A DNA stretch of 10,352 nt from Planctomycetaceae bacterium (GCA_031257725.1 JAIROD010000395.1:1-10352); one strand, 5' to 3'. Shown: positions 1 to 8,152, numbered from the stretch's first letter. Notes: a model not told the origin generated them from the sequence alone. Numbers and translations are program-made.

Positions 1-64
1 CTACGGGACGCGGATCATTTTTGTTATACTGTTTTCTACCAAGATGTCGTCCCTAACGGGACGA
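1..64. repeat. Palindromic intergenic repeat, left end cut by window edge
   Basis: Positions 47-64 form a perfect 7-bp inverted repeat, TCGTCCC-TAAC-GGGACGA. The first ten bases, CTACGGGACG, look like the right half of a second copy of the same palindrome (arm GGGACG preceded by CTAC), whose left half would lie before base 1. The two are separated by a T-rich spacer at 11-46. The arrangement suggests a REP-like element made of paired short palindromes. It is non-coding and lies upstream of the adaptor gene. Neither side shows a run of T that would make it an intrinsic terminator. Membership of a dispersed family is inferred from the structure and needs a genome search. Confidence 0.55.
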
Positions 65-216
65 AAATTGGCATTATTCTCCAATCACTGATGCCCCCAA
101 AATTCTGAAATAATCAGAAAAAATAAACACGGATTGCCGTATGAACACAGAAAAGGACTTTAAGAACAACGGCAGCAAAAAGCCCATTTTACTCACCTTT
201 TTGAAAACTCTACAAC

Positions 217-1596
217 ATGAAAATAACAAAAACTTCCATTTTTTCCATTCTTTTTCAGTCTGCGGTTTCACTGATACTTCTGGTTTTGACGGGATTGATT
301 GTCGTCAGCCTGATGATTCCTAAGCCCGTTCCGAAAAATTCCGACCGCCATACGGTTGTGGACACCGTTGAGGCTGTTCCTATTGAACAACATCACGGCG
401 GTATTGATTTCAAAATCGACGGCGAAGTCATTCCGTTTCGGCAACTCGACGTTGTACCGGAAATTGCCGGACGGGTTGTTTATAAATCAGATAATTGCCG
501 GTTGGGACGTTCTGTTCAGTCGGGAGAAATTTTGTTGCGGATTGACCCGACAGATTATGCTCTTGAAGTCGAACAGTTGACCGAAGCCATCGAACAAGCC
601 AAAGTGAATCTTTTGGAAAATACGGTGCAAACCGACAATACCAAAAAAGAACGGGAACTCGCCGCAAAACAACTCGAACTTCGTCAACGGGATTGGGAAC
701 GGAATCAGATTCTGGCTCAACGTAACGCCATTTCAGCAGCGGAATTGGATACGGCAACGGCTTCGTTGTTGAGTGCGGAGGAAACCATTCAGAAATTGAA
801 CAACCAAATTCTTATTTATGAAACGCAAAAGAATAAACTTGATGTTGCCCTTCGGAAAGAAGAAATCGCCCTCAAAACCGCCAAACTCAATCTGGAACGC
901 ACCGAAGTGAAAACGCCGATCAGCGGTGTTGTTACGTCGGACTCTTTTGAAGTCAATTCATTCGTTCAACGCGGAACAAGCGTTTCGAAAATTCTGGATA
1001 CGTCGCAACTGGAAATTCAATGCAGTTTGTATATGAAACAAATTCAATGGATTTGGCGGCAAGCCGGAACGGAAAATAGCGGTTATGTCTTTCCGCCGAC
1101 TCCGGCAACAATTTTGTACGAAATCGACGGCGAACAATGGGCATGGGAAGGAACTCTGCAAACACTGGACGGCGGCGGCATTAATAGTATAACGCGAATG
1201 GTTCCTTGCCGTGTGAAAGTCGATGATCCTCACTCTGTCCGCTCCGTCAACATTTCCGAAAATCGTACAAAAAATCCTCCCCCAACATTGTTTTCAGGAA
1301 TGTATGTCTCTATTATTGTTCATTCCAAACCCGCCGTTTCGTTGTACCGGATTCCCGAAAAAGCGTTACTGCCCGGTAATACCATCTGGACGGCCACCAA
1401 TGGAAAATTGCATCGGCATACTATCCGTGTTGCAACAACTGTTGCGGGCAACGTGTTGTTTTACGCCGATTCGGAAAAATTATCGCCGACCGATCTTGTT
1501 GTCGTTTCACCGCTCACCGCTCCGGTGGAAGGCGGAAATGTTCAGGTCATTAACACCGGAACAAAAAATGTCGCCCTAAAAAAATCTGCCGAATAG
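217..1596 (+). CDS. RND efflux periplasmic adaptor subunit (HlyD/AcrA-type membrane fusion protein)
   Basis: This 459-residue protein is the adaptor that links an inner-membrane RND pump to an outer-membrane channel. Residues about 10-34 form one hydrophobic segment, a signal anchor; there is no lipobox cysteine. Residues about 70-115 are the first lipoyl half-motif (VVPEIAGRV... VQSGEILLRID). Residues about 116-229 are rich in Glu, Gln, Lys and Leu, as expected for the alpha-helical coiled-coil hairpin. Residues about 230-262 are the second lipoyl half (TPISGVV... FVQRGTSVSKIL), and the rest fits the beta-barrel and membrane-proximal domains. Length is slightly above the usual 350-420. The ATG at 217 has no clear Shine-Dalgarno sequence but places the membrane segment correctly at the N-terminus. 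The stop lies 96 bases before the ATG preferred for the RND gene, so the two are probably co-transcribed. Substrate cannot be read from the sequence. Confidence 0.9.
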   Translation: MKITKTSIFSILFQSAVSLILLVLTGLIVVSLMIPKPVPKNSDRHTVVDTVEAVPIEQHHGGIDFKIDGEVIPFRQLDVVPEIAGRVVYKSDNCRLGRSVQSGEILLRIDPTDYALEVEQLTEAIEQAKVNLLENTVQTDNTKKERELAAKQLELRQRDWERNQILAQRNAISAAELDTATASLLSAEETIQKLNNQILIYETQKNKLDVALRKEEIALKTAKLNLERTEVKTPISGVVTSDSFEVNSFVQRGTSVSKILDTSQLEIQCSLYMKQIQWIWRQAGTENSGYVFPPTPATILYEIDGEQWAWEGTLQTLDGGGINSITRMVPCRVKVDDPHSVRSVNISENRTKNPPPTLFSGMYVSIIVHSKPAVSLYRIPEKALLPGNTIWTATNGKLHRHTIRVATTVAGNVLFYADSEKLSPTDLVVVSPLTAPVEGGNVQVINTGTKNVALKKSAE

Positions 1597-1692
1597 TTAC
1601 GGATTTCAATCTGCTGCGGAAACAAATTCGTTTTGACAATAAATCCGCTTGCGAACACGATTTACGATTTACTCCTCACTATTAACAAAATT

Positions 1693-4600
1693 ATGTTACA
1701 CACAATTCTCCGATGGACGGTTTCGAATGCTCCGGCGATGAATGTTCTGATGATTGCGGTCATTGTTCTTGGAACATTCAGCGGTTTTCAACTGCGGCGT
1801 GAAACATTTCCCGAATTTGATATGGAAGAGATTCTTGTTTCCGTTCCTTATCCCGGCGCAACACCGGAAGAAGTTGAAAATGGAATTTGTCAAAAAATTG
1901 AAGAATCGCTTCAATCTCTCGAAGGTGTACGGAAAATAACCAGTTCCGCCAACGAAGGTTCCGGCGTGGTGCAAATTGAACTCCGAAGCAATGTCAAAAA
2001 TATTGATCGTGTTCTCAATGAAGTGAAAGACGCGGTTGACCGTATTACGCCGCAACTTCCTGAAATGATTGAACAGCCGACAGTTCAACGGCTTAAAATG
2101 CAGGAAACGGTTATTTCTATCGGAGTTCTCGGTCCTGAAGACGATTCCGTCGAAGCGGCTCTCGCACTCCGTCAGGTTGCCGAAGATTTACGGGAAGAAT
2201 TGTTACAATATCCGAAAATTTCAATGGTGAATCTTGTCGGAACCAAAGATTATCAAATTGATGTTGAAATTCCCGAAGAGACGCTTCGTTCTTATCATTT
2301 AACGCTTAATCAGGCGGCGGCGATTATTCGTGCGGAAAATATTCAAACGCCGGGCGGAACGATCCGTGCGCCGTCTCAGGAAATCAATGTCCGAACCGAT
2401 AATCGGCGTTACGACGGTCAAGGAATCGGGGAATTGCCGTTCATCACCTCTCGCAGCGGTACGGTGATTAAGTTCAACGAAATTGCTCATATCCGTGACG
2501 AATTTATTGACGGTCCCGCACTGGCAACCGTTTATACTCCTCCTTCCTCCGGCATTCCCGACAATACCGATTCCATTCAAGGAAGGCATGTTATTGCTCT
2601 GGACGTTTTACGTAACACCAGTGAAGACCTGTTGGCGATGGTCGATAACGTTTATGATTTTGTGGCAAAAAAGAATCAGTCCGGTATGCTGCCGGAAGGT
2701 TATTCGCTCATTACTTGGGGAGATCGGTCGGTTGAAGTTCGCGGCAGACTCCAACTCCTTTTGGAAAACGGTCTTCTGGGACTGTTTATTGTTTTTATTT
2801 TACTGGCGTTATTTCTCGATCTGAAACTGGCATTTTGGGTTGCGTTGGGAATTCCGTTTTCCATTTGCGCAACCAGTCTTTTCTTTTACGGTAATTCCCT
2901 GACGCTCAATATGATATCAATGTTCGGAGTGATTATGGGACTTGGGATTGTCGTCGATGATTCCATTGTCGCCGGTGAAAATATTTATACGCATCGAAAT
3001 AGGGGCAAGAGTTATTTTAATGCGGCGGTTGACGGTATTGCCGAAGTGTTTCCGGCAATTTTTGCATCCGTTATGACCACCGTTCTTGCCTTCTTGCCGT
3101 TGTTGTTCATGAGCGGAATGATGGGAAAAATAGTTTATCTCGTTCCTGTCGTACTCATTACAATGCTTCTCGCATCGCTTTGCGAATGTTTCGGTATTTT
3201 ACCGTCTCATCTGGCGCATCGCGATAATCTGTTTCTCAAAATATTGCGCGGGTATTTGTACATTTTTTTGTGGCTGTTGTTTCCGCTCCGCCTGGCACGC
3301 AGTTACACACTCCGTGCGATGGATTTTACCGTTCAGAAAATTTATGCGCCGTCGATAAAATGGGTATTGCGGAATCGCGGTATTTTCATCACCGGCTGTT
3401 TGTGTACGCTTGCGGTTGCCGTTGCCATCGTTTTATCAGGAAGATTGCCGTTTGTCTTTTTTCCGAAAATGGACGGCAACGATATTATGGTTACGCTAAC
3501 ATTTCCCAACGGAACGCCTGCTGAAGTGACCGAGCAATGGACACAGCATCTGGAACGTTCATTTTGGAAAGCGGCCAAAGAGTACGAAAAAGCGGGAACA
3601 CCGGTGGCGACTCGTTCCGCCCGTGTGGTTGGAACATCGCTGAATGCACGCGGTGTCAATCTTGCGGGAGCGTCCGGCGGCGGAACCTCTTATCAAGGCA
3701 GCGTTCAAGTGGAACTTCTCAGCGGCGATCAACGGAAAATCAGCAGTATGGAGATTGCCGACCGATGGCGTAAAGAAGCCGGTCCCGTTCCGGGTGCCGA
3801 TCAACTGACTTTTGAAACGCAAATGTTCGGTCCGCCCGGCGGCGCGATTGAGTTTCTTCTTGTTGCAAAATCAAGCGAATCGGCAATACTGGAAAAAGCG
3901 GTTGAAGAATGTAAAGTATATCTTGCCGGATTGGAGGGAACGCAGGATATTACGGACAGCGATATGCCGGGCAAGTATGAGTTCCGGCTAAAAATCAAAG
4001 AAAAAGCGATGGCAATGGGGTTACATCCCGAAGATTTGGCGTCCGTAATTCGCGCAACCTATTACGGTGCCGAAGTCCAACGTCTTCAACGCGGTCGGCA
4101 TGAGGTGAAGGTAATGGTTTGCTATCCGCGTGAAGACCGGCGTTCACTCGGCGATTTTAACGAAATCCGAATCCGCACGGCAACCGGCGAGTATCCGATT
4201 ACGGAATTGGCGGATATTGAAGTTGTTCGGGGTTACACGACTATCACCCGACGCAATCAACAGCGGTCAATTACGGTGTCTGCCGATGTTGATGAAAATC
4301 GGGGCAATGCCCAAAAAATTATTGCGCTGCTGAATACGGAATTTTTACCGCAGTTGAAACAAAAATATCCCGGAATCAATGTGATTTGGGGCGGGCATGA
4401 GGAAGAACTTGCGGAATCGGCAAACAGTTTAATAGTTGGTTTTGTGGCGGCGATATGCGCGATGTTTATTTTGCTGACGATGCAATTCCGTTCTTACCTG
4501 CAACCGTTGATTATTCTGGCGATTATTCCGTTTGGTCTGGTTGGTGCTGTTGCGGCTCATCTGTTGTTTGGACGACCGCTTTCCTTTGTGAGTTTGTTTG

Positions 4601-4935
4601 GTCTTGTGGCGTTAAGCGGAATTATTATCAACGATTCGATTGTCATGATTGATTTCATCAACCAAAAAGTTCGCAACGGGACACCGCTTTGGGAAACATT
4701 GATTATTGTCGGACAAAACCGGTTTCGTCCCATTGTACTCACTTCGGTAACAACGATTGGCGGATTATTACCGATGGTGTTGGAAACTTCCTTTCAGGCG
4801 CAAATGATGATTCCGATGGCGTTAAGTCTGGCGGGCGGTATTGCGTTTGCGCTGATTCTCGTGCTGTATTTTGTGCCGGTGCTGTATTCCTTCTACACCG
4901 ATTTCGTAACCGTTCACGTACCCAATAATCAATAA
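1693..4935 (+). CDS. RND family efflux transporter permease subunit (HAE/AcrB-like)
   Basis: This 1080-residue proton-driven exporter of the inner membrane is the partner of the adaptor just upstream. It has the two-fold repeated RND layout: an N-terminal transmembrane helix, a large periplasmic loop, a helix bundle, then the same again. The N-terminus (RRETFPEFD, then PYPGATPEEVE) is typical of the family. In TM4 the proton-relay pair is present as VVDDSIV, with the aspartates at 422-423 (bases 2956-2961). The matching helix of the second half reads GIIINDSIVMIDFIN near residue 980; the AcrB lysine at this site is replaced by Asn, as in many planctomycete and proteobacterial relatives. Length is normal to slightly long. 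An in-frame TTG at 1633 would add 20 residues. I prefer the ATG at 1693 because family members start just before the RW-x-V motif and because the TTG lies inside a perfect TTGACA box that could be an internal -35. No convincing ribosome binding site precedes either start. Drug, lipid or metal specificity is unknown. The stop lies 21 bases before an inverted-repeat element. Confidence 0.93.
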   Translation: MLHTILRWTVSNAPAMNVLMIAVIVLGTFSGFQLRRETFPEFDMEEILVSVPYPGATPEEVENGICQKIEESLQSLEGVRKITSSANEGSGVVQIELRSNVKNIDRVLNEVKDAVDRITPQLPEMIEQPTVQRLKMQETVISIGVLGPEDDSVEAALALRQVAEDLREELLQYPKISMVNLVGTKDYQIDVEIPEETLRSYHLTLNQAAAIIRAENIQTPGGTIRAPSQEINVRTDNRRYDGQGIGELPFITSRSGTVIKFNEIAHIRDEFIDGPALATVYTPPSSGIPDNTDSIQGRHVIALDVLRNTSEDLLAMVDNVYDFVAKKNQSGMLPEGYSLITWGDRSVEVRGRLQLLLENGLLGLFIVFILLALFLDLKLAFWVALGIPFSICATSLFFYGNSLTLNMISMFGVIMGLGIVVDDSIVAGENIYTHRNRGKSYFNAAVDGIAEVFPAIFASVMTTVLAFLPLLFMSGMMGKIVYLVPVVLITMLLASLCECFGILPSHLAHRDNLFLKILRGYLYIFLWLLFPLRLARSYTLRAMDFTVQKIYAPSIKWVLRNRGIFITGCLCTLAVAVAIVLSGRLPFVFFPKMDGNDIMVTLTFPNGTPAEVTEQWTQHLERSFWKAAKEYEKAGTPVATRSARVVGTSLNARGVNLAGASGGGTSYQGSVQVELLSGDQRKISSMEIADRWRKEAGPVPGADQLTFETQMFGPPGGAIEFLLVAKSSESAILEKAVEECKVYLAGLEGTQDITDSDMPGKYEFRLKIKEKAMAMGLHPEDLASVIRATYYGAEVQRLQRGRHEVKVMVCYPREDRRSLGDFNEIRIRTATGEYPITELADIEVVRGYTTITRRNQQRSITVSADVDENRGNAQKIIALLNTEFLPQLKQKYPGINVIWGGHEEELAESANSLIVGFVAAICAMFILLTMQFRSYLQPLIILAIIPFGLVGAVAAHLLFGRPLSFVSLFGLVALSGIIINDSIVMIDFINQKVRNGTPLWETLIIVGQNRFRPIVLTSVTTIGGLLPMVLETSFQAQMMIPMALSLAGGIAFALILVLYFVPVLYSFYTDFVTVHVPNNQ

Positions 4936-4955
4936 AACACGGCAAACACCAGCAA

Positions 4956-5170
4956 CGCCCTGAAAGGGCAGTTGGTTAATTGAGAGTTGAACATGGATTG
5001 TTGAGGGGAATGATGGACATGTGGGGCGTATAATCCGCGTCTGAACTATGATTTTAATGATTAAATGAAGACGATGATTAAGAAAATCATAGTCAATCAC
5101 AAAATCAAATAAATCACAGTTCAAGCCCCTTTTGCAACTCTCTCTGCTAATCTATTGCCCTTACAGGGCG
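4956..5170. repeat. 215-bp nested inverted-repeat element between convergent genes (outer arms)
   Basis: The left end reads CGCCCTGAAAGGGCA (4956-4970). The right end, read on the other strand from 5170 to 5156, reads CGCCCTGTAAGGGCA, 14 of 15 identical. Each end is itself a small palindrome GCCCT-NNN-AGGGC (4957-4969 and 5157-5169, exactly 200 bases apart). Further in, GAGAGTTG at 4982-4989 is matched by its reverse complement CAACTCTC at 5135-5142, so the inverted symmetry extends about 35 bases into each end. The element fills nearly the whole gap between the stops of the RND gene and the WD40 gene and encodes nothing convincing. It could be a small non-autonomous mobile element or a bidirectional transcript-end structure. 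There is no T-tract, so it is not a standard terminator. No target-site duplication was identified. Confidence 0.6.
5042..5123. repeat. Inner AT-rich foldback repeat nested in the 215-bp element
   Basis: The ends TGAACTATGATTT (5042-5054) and AAATCACAGTTCA (5111-5123) are inverted copies matching at 12 of 13 positions. Overlapping the left end, CTATGATTTT (5046-5055) pairs perfectly over 10 bp with AAAATCATAG (5083-5092), leaving a 27-base loop. The interior repeats the word ATGATT. It sits inside the outer GCCCT/AGGGC arms and looks like one repeat family inserted within, or evolved together with, another. TGAACTATGATTT-type ends resemble AT-rich intergenic repeats I associate with several gut bacterial phyla; that resemblance is from memory and unverified. 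Confidence 0.6.
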
Positions 5171-5202
5171 AAGGATTGACCGGCAACCCTAACGGAAGAG
5201 TT

Positions 5203-7956
5203 TTATTCGTTTTCTGAGACGATTTTTATTAAATGATTGATGTTGAGAGGCCAAAGCCGGATACCGCTGTTTGCCGGATTTTTTTGATTGGTGTAACTAA
5301 AAACCAGCCAGCGGTTATCCGGTGTTAAACCGATTTTTGAAATCGGAAGCATTCGATTGCGAAGCAGCACGGAATGCCGTTCATCAATGGTTCCATCAAT
5401 ATTTCTTATTCGCAGACTACTGTCTCCGCCGAGAGAAATCAGTTTTTTGCCATCCGGTGAAAGAGCAAGTTCCCGAATAACTCCCTGATTACTCTGCAAC
5501 ACCAACGGTTCACGCTCCACCGCCGTTTTAATATCGTTTCGATCAAGACGCCAAATCCGAATCGTTTTATCGTAACTTCCTGAAAATAACCGTGTTCCCG
5601 ATTGATCAACCGCCAATGAACTAATCCAACCAAGATGCCCCTCCAAGACCGCCGAATCCGGTACCAACTTGGAACCGGTTAAATTCCAAAGACGAACCGT
5701 ATTATCACGGCTTCCCGTCGCAACCCAACTGCCGTTCGGTGCAAACGCAATCGCCGTAATATCCAAATGATGACCGCGAAGAACCAACGGAATATTATTG
5801 GTCTTGCCCTCCCGAAGATCATAAATTAATGTTGTCGAATCTTTACCGCCAACCGCCAGTTTTCCCGAATCACCGCTAAACCGAATCAGCCGAATCTCTT
5901 GTTTATGTCCTCTCAAAACAATCGGCGGAGGAATAAAACCGTTTTGAATTTGCCGTAAATCCCAAAGCCAAACAGCATTCGGTTCAGAAAGCATTGTAAC
6001 CGTTTCCGAATCCGTTATAGTTTTCGGTAACTGCTTTTCAGACTGAGCCGCCGAATATTCCGAAAGGAACGAGACTTGAATATTTTTCCGTGACAAAAAC
6101 GGTTGCTCTCCCAAGGTTGACTGATCCATAATTTTGAACGATAATTCATTGACCGGTCGTTCATTAGCCGGTTTTTCGTCAGCGGATATCGGACGCGAGA
6201 TCATCGGGTTCGCTGAAACCATTTTCGGCAACGGTATTGTTGAATGTAACCGGACAATTCGGCTGCGAGGAAGCGGTTCGTTTAGGTTGCAAAAATAATT
6301 TTCGTTTCCTCCAAAAGCGGTTTCGATTTGAACGGCGGATCCGACAGAATCAACATATCGGTTGTTTCGGACAATCTCATAGGAAGAACGCGCCGCTCCG
6401 CCAAACGCCGCCAGCCAACAACCATCCGGCGAAATTTGTAAATCGCGTAACCCAATCACTTTTTCTTTCAACATCACCGGAGTTTCCGCCGGATTCGGGC
6501 GTGCCATATCCCAAATCATCACGGTTCCATCTGTTCGACCGCCAATAATCAAACGTAAATCCGGCGAAAAAAGCAATTTAACGTAGGGAATCCCGCCGGA
6601 ATCGAGTTGAACTCCGCTGCGGTTATTTTGGTCACGGAAAAGATCCCATATCCAAACAGAATTGTCCTGACATTGCGTCAATAGCCAATGACTGTCAGAG
6701 CTGATGGACATGTTTTCAACCGACGGCATATTGATGAGAAACATTTTGCCCCAACTCAATGAAGCATGAGCCTGACCAAGTATCCAATAGGCTGCCGAAG
6801 GAATTGACCGTCCAAGTTCTTCAAAGGTTTTGACCGAAGATAAAATATCCTTCAAACTTTGTTCTGGAGCGGAAATAAGCGACGTTACCGAATCCTCCAG
6901 CAACGCCTCCGCAGCCGCAATCCGAATCACTTCGGGTAACGATTTATCGGTAGCGTTTTCTTTTTTCAACGCAACTTTGACCGCACCCGCAGAGTTTATC
7001 GGCGGCGCAATCTCGTGTGCCCCTATCTCCGGCTTAACTGTTTTAGATTCCGCTGTTTCTAAATTAATTGTTTCCGAATTAATCGTTTCAAATTTGTCTT
7101 TTTCTGATTTATCTTTTTCAGGTTTGTCTTTTTCATTTTGAACCGTTGCATTTTGAACCGTTGCATTTTTGGTCGGCAATTTGGTTGTTACCGGTTCTGT
7201 TGTTGCAACTTCTTTTATTGTTATGTTTGAAGGAGATGACGGTTGAATTGCCGAATGATTTTCACCTCGCTTTGTTTGTGATAATTTATTCGATACCGTA
7301 TTCTCTTTCAATTTTGGAGATTGCGGAATATTCGTTGCGGAAGGAGTCGTTTCCTTCGCTAAATCGGGAACTGCCTGCTCTGACTTTACCGTTGTTGATG
7401 TTGAAACAGTTACTGTAGCCGGCAATGACGGCTGTAAATTCGTACTTTTATCGACTGCAATCTGAGCCGGCGAATTATCTGCTTGGGCGGTTTTTTCGTT
7501 GTTTGTCAGAATAAAAAGGACAGAACCAAACAACACGATTATTTGAATGCAAACGGTCAGCAACAAAGTAATCCATTGTTGGTAATCATGATCATGATTA
7601 TGATCGGATGCTTTCGTAACCGTACAAGAATGTTGTCGGCGAGTACAACCGCCGCCGCCAAGTTTCATTCGCGGACAATTTTTGGCACGGCATTTCAGTA
7701 ACTCGGTTTCGTCCAAATTGGCGGCAGATATTTGCGATAACGTTACTCTGCTTTGGGTATCAATTTTCGGTGAATTTGTTTGCGGCGAATTGACCGGAAG
7801 ATGTTCAGTGCATGAAACGCGCAGACAATGAGTTAACAGATTTTCACCGCCGCAAGCCGGACAGCTTACTTTGGTGGAATGTTCCGATGCGGCAAACTTG
7901 AACGCAAATCCGCAACATTCGCATTGAATTAGTCTGGTTGTTTGCGCATCGATCAT
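5203..7956 (-). CDS. Membrane-anchored zinc-ribbon / WD40 repeat protein
   Basis: This 917-residue protein is of unknown role, probably a scaffold or sensor. The N-terminus carries a zinc-ribbon pattern: C12-x2-C15 followed by FAFKF and C32-PA-C35-GG. A second cysteine group follows (C89, C94, C104, C111), then a His/Asp stretch SDHNHDHD at 117-124. Residues 128-151 are a single transmembrane helix. Basic residues before it favour a cytoplasmic N-terminus and an external propeller (inference). Residues about 155-320 are a Ser/Thr/Lys/Glu-rich disordered linker with pentapeptide repeats. From about 405 to 905 there are eight WD-type blade ends: IWD438, IWD483, LWD666, IYD713, LWN758, IWR803, IRN852 and LWP903. 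GH dipeptides are clear only in the middle blades. The third blade is split by an insertion of about 135 residues. No kinase domain is present, although planctomycetes often fuse WD40 to Ser/Thr kinases. The ATG at 7956 follows a weak AGGA, 4 bases upstream on the coding strand. The TPR-glycosyltransferase gene lies 196 bases upstream on the same strand. Confidence 0.85.
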   Translation of the reverse strand: MIDAQTTRLIQCECCGFAFKFAASEHSTKVSCPACGGENLLTHCLRVSCTEHLPVNSPQTNSPKIDTQSRVTLSQISAANLDETELLKCRAKNCPRMKLGGGGCTRRQHSCTVTKASDHNHDHDYQQWITLLLTVCIQIIVLFGSVLFILTNNEKTAQADNSPAQIAVDKSTNLQPSLPATVTVSTSTTVKSEQAVPDLAKETTPSATNIPQSPKLKENTVSNKLSQTKRGENHSAIQPSSPSNITIKEVATTEPVTTKLPTKNATVQNATVQNEKDKPEKDKSEKDKFETINSETINLETAESKTVKPEIGAHEIAPPINSAGAVKVALKKENATDKSLPEVIRIAAAEALLEDSVTSLISAPEQSLKDILSSVKTFEELGRSIPSAAYWILGQAHASLSWGKMFLINMPSVENMSISSDSHWLLTQCQDNSVWIWDLFRDQNNRSGVQLDSGGIPYVKLLFSPDLRLIIGGRTDGTVMIWDMARPNPAETPVMLKEKVIGLRDLQISPDGCWLAAFGGAARSSYEIVRNNRYVDSVGSAVQIETAFGGNENYFCNLNEPLPRSRIVRLHSTIPLPKMVSANPMISRPISADEKPANERPVNELSFKIMDQSTLGEQPFLSRKNIQVSFLSEYSAAQSEKQLPKTITDSETVTMLSEPNAVWLWDLRQIQNGFIPPPIVLRGHKQEIRLIRFSGDSGKLAVGGKDSTTLIYDLREGKTNNIPLVLRGHHLDITAIAFAPNGSWVATGSRDNTVRLWNLTGSKLVPDSAVLEGHLGWISSLAVDQSGTRLFSGSYDKTIRIWRLDRNDIKTAVEREPLVLQSNQGVIRELALSPDGKKLISLGGDSSLRIRNIDGTIDERHSVLLRNRMLPISKIGLTPDNRWLVFSYTNQKNPANSGIRLWPLNINHLIKIVSENE
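6145..6189 (-). repeat. 15-bp tandem repeat in WD40 gene (insert in blade 3)
   Basis: Three adjacent 15-base units lie at 6145-6159, 6160-6174 and 6175-6189. The first two agree at 11 of 15 positions and the third is degenerate. In the protein they read ISADE, KPANE, RPVNE (about residues 590-604). The tract sits inside the insertion that separates the strands of the third WD40 blade. Confidence 0.5.
7041..7169 (-). repeat. 15-bp tandem repeat array in WD40 gene linker
   Basis: A 15-base period runs through about 8.6 units. Two identical units lie at 7134-7148 and 7149-7163, with the start of a third at 7164-7169. Three related units follow at 7093-7107, 7108-7122 and 7123-7137, and two more at 7056-7070 and 7071-7085. 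In the protein (residues about 264-308) the units read NATVQ, NATVQ, NEKDK, PEKDK, SEKDK, FETIN, SETIN, LETAE, SKTVK. The tract lies between the transmembrane helix and the propeller. Because 15 is a multiple of 3, gain or loss of units would keep the frame. Confidence 0.8.
7762..7791 (-). repeat. Two-unit 15-bp repeat in WD40 gene N-terminal region
   Basis: Two adjacent 15-base units encode NSPQT and NSPKI (residues 56-65), between the zinc ribbon and the second cysteine group. With only two imperfect copies this would be unremarkable alone. It is listed because it shares the 15-base period of the longer tracts in the same gene. Confidence 0.4.
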
Positions 7957-7983
7957 GAAATCCTGGTAGCCCGTTTGCCGGAA

Positions 7984-8051
7984 ATTTGTAATATTTATTT
8001 TGTAAGCATTGATCGCGGTGACTACTGAAATGACTATTTGTAATATTTCAG
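7984..8051. repeat. 13-bp direct repeats and a hairpin upstream of the WD40 gene
   Basis: The word ATTTGTAATATTT occurs at 7984-7996 and again at 8036-8048, 52 bases apart. The second copy overlaps an inverted repeat, CTGAAAT (8025-8031) with ATTTCAG (8045-8051), which encloses a 13-base loop. These sit in the 196-base gap between the stop of the TPR gene and the start of the WD40 gene, 28-95 bases upstream of that start. They could be paired operator sites for a regulator or part of an RNA leader. There is no T-run to make the hairpin a terminator. I found no confident promoter in this gap. Confidence 0.4.
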
Positions 8052-8152
8052 CGGAATTTTCGTTTGGTTATTAACAATGAACACAAAGAGTTAAGAAACG
8101 AAAATAGAATTTTAAAGTGTGAGGAATATAATTACATTTTTTTGTTCCGTTC

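Noticed and set aside
103..119. Hairpin TTCTGA-AATAA-TCAGAA followed by TTTT on the minus strand, as a terminator
   Set aside because: The stem is only 6 AT-rich base pairs and no minus-strand gene ends here within the window.
141..323. 60-codon plus-strand reading frame overlapping the start of the adaptor gene
   Set aside because: It overlaps the adaptor by about 107 bases in another frame, lacks a ribosome binding site and has no recognisable protein pattern.
4822..5124. 100-codon minus-strand frame covering the repeat and the end of the RND gene
   Set aside because: It is antisense to conserved RND sequence, and the rest is foldback repeat; its protein looks like translated repeat.
4957..5169. 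Evenly spaced palindromic repeats as a CRISPR remnant
   Set aside because: There are only two copies, 200 bases apart and in inverted orientation, with structured DNA between them and no cas genes.
8060..8110. Similarity between ATGAACACAAAGA near 8077 and ATGAACACAGAAA at 141 as a shared leader
   Set aside because: Only about ten bases match clearly and the rest diverges, so it is not distinguishable from chance in AT-rich DNA.
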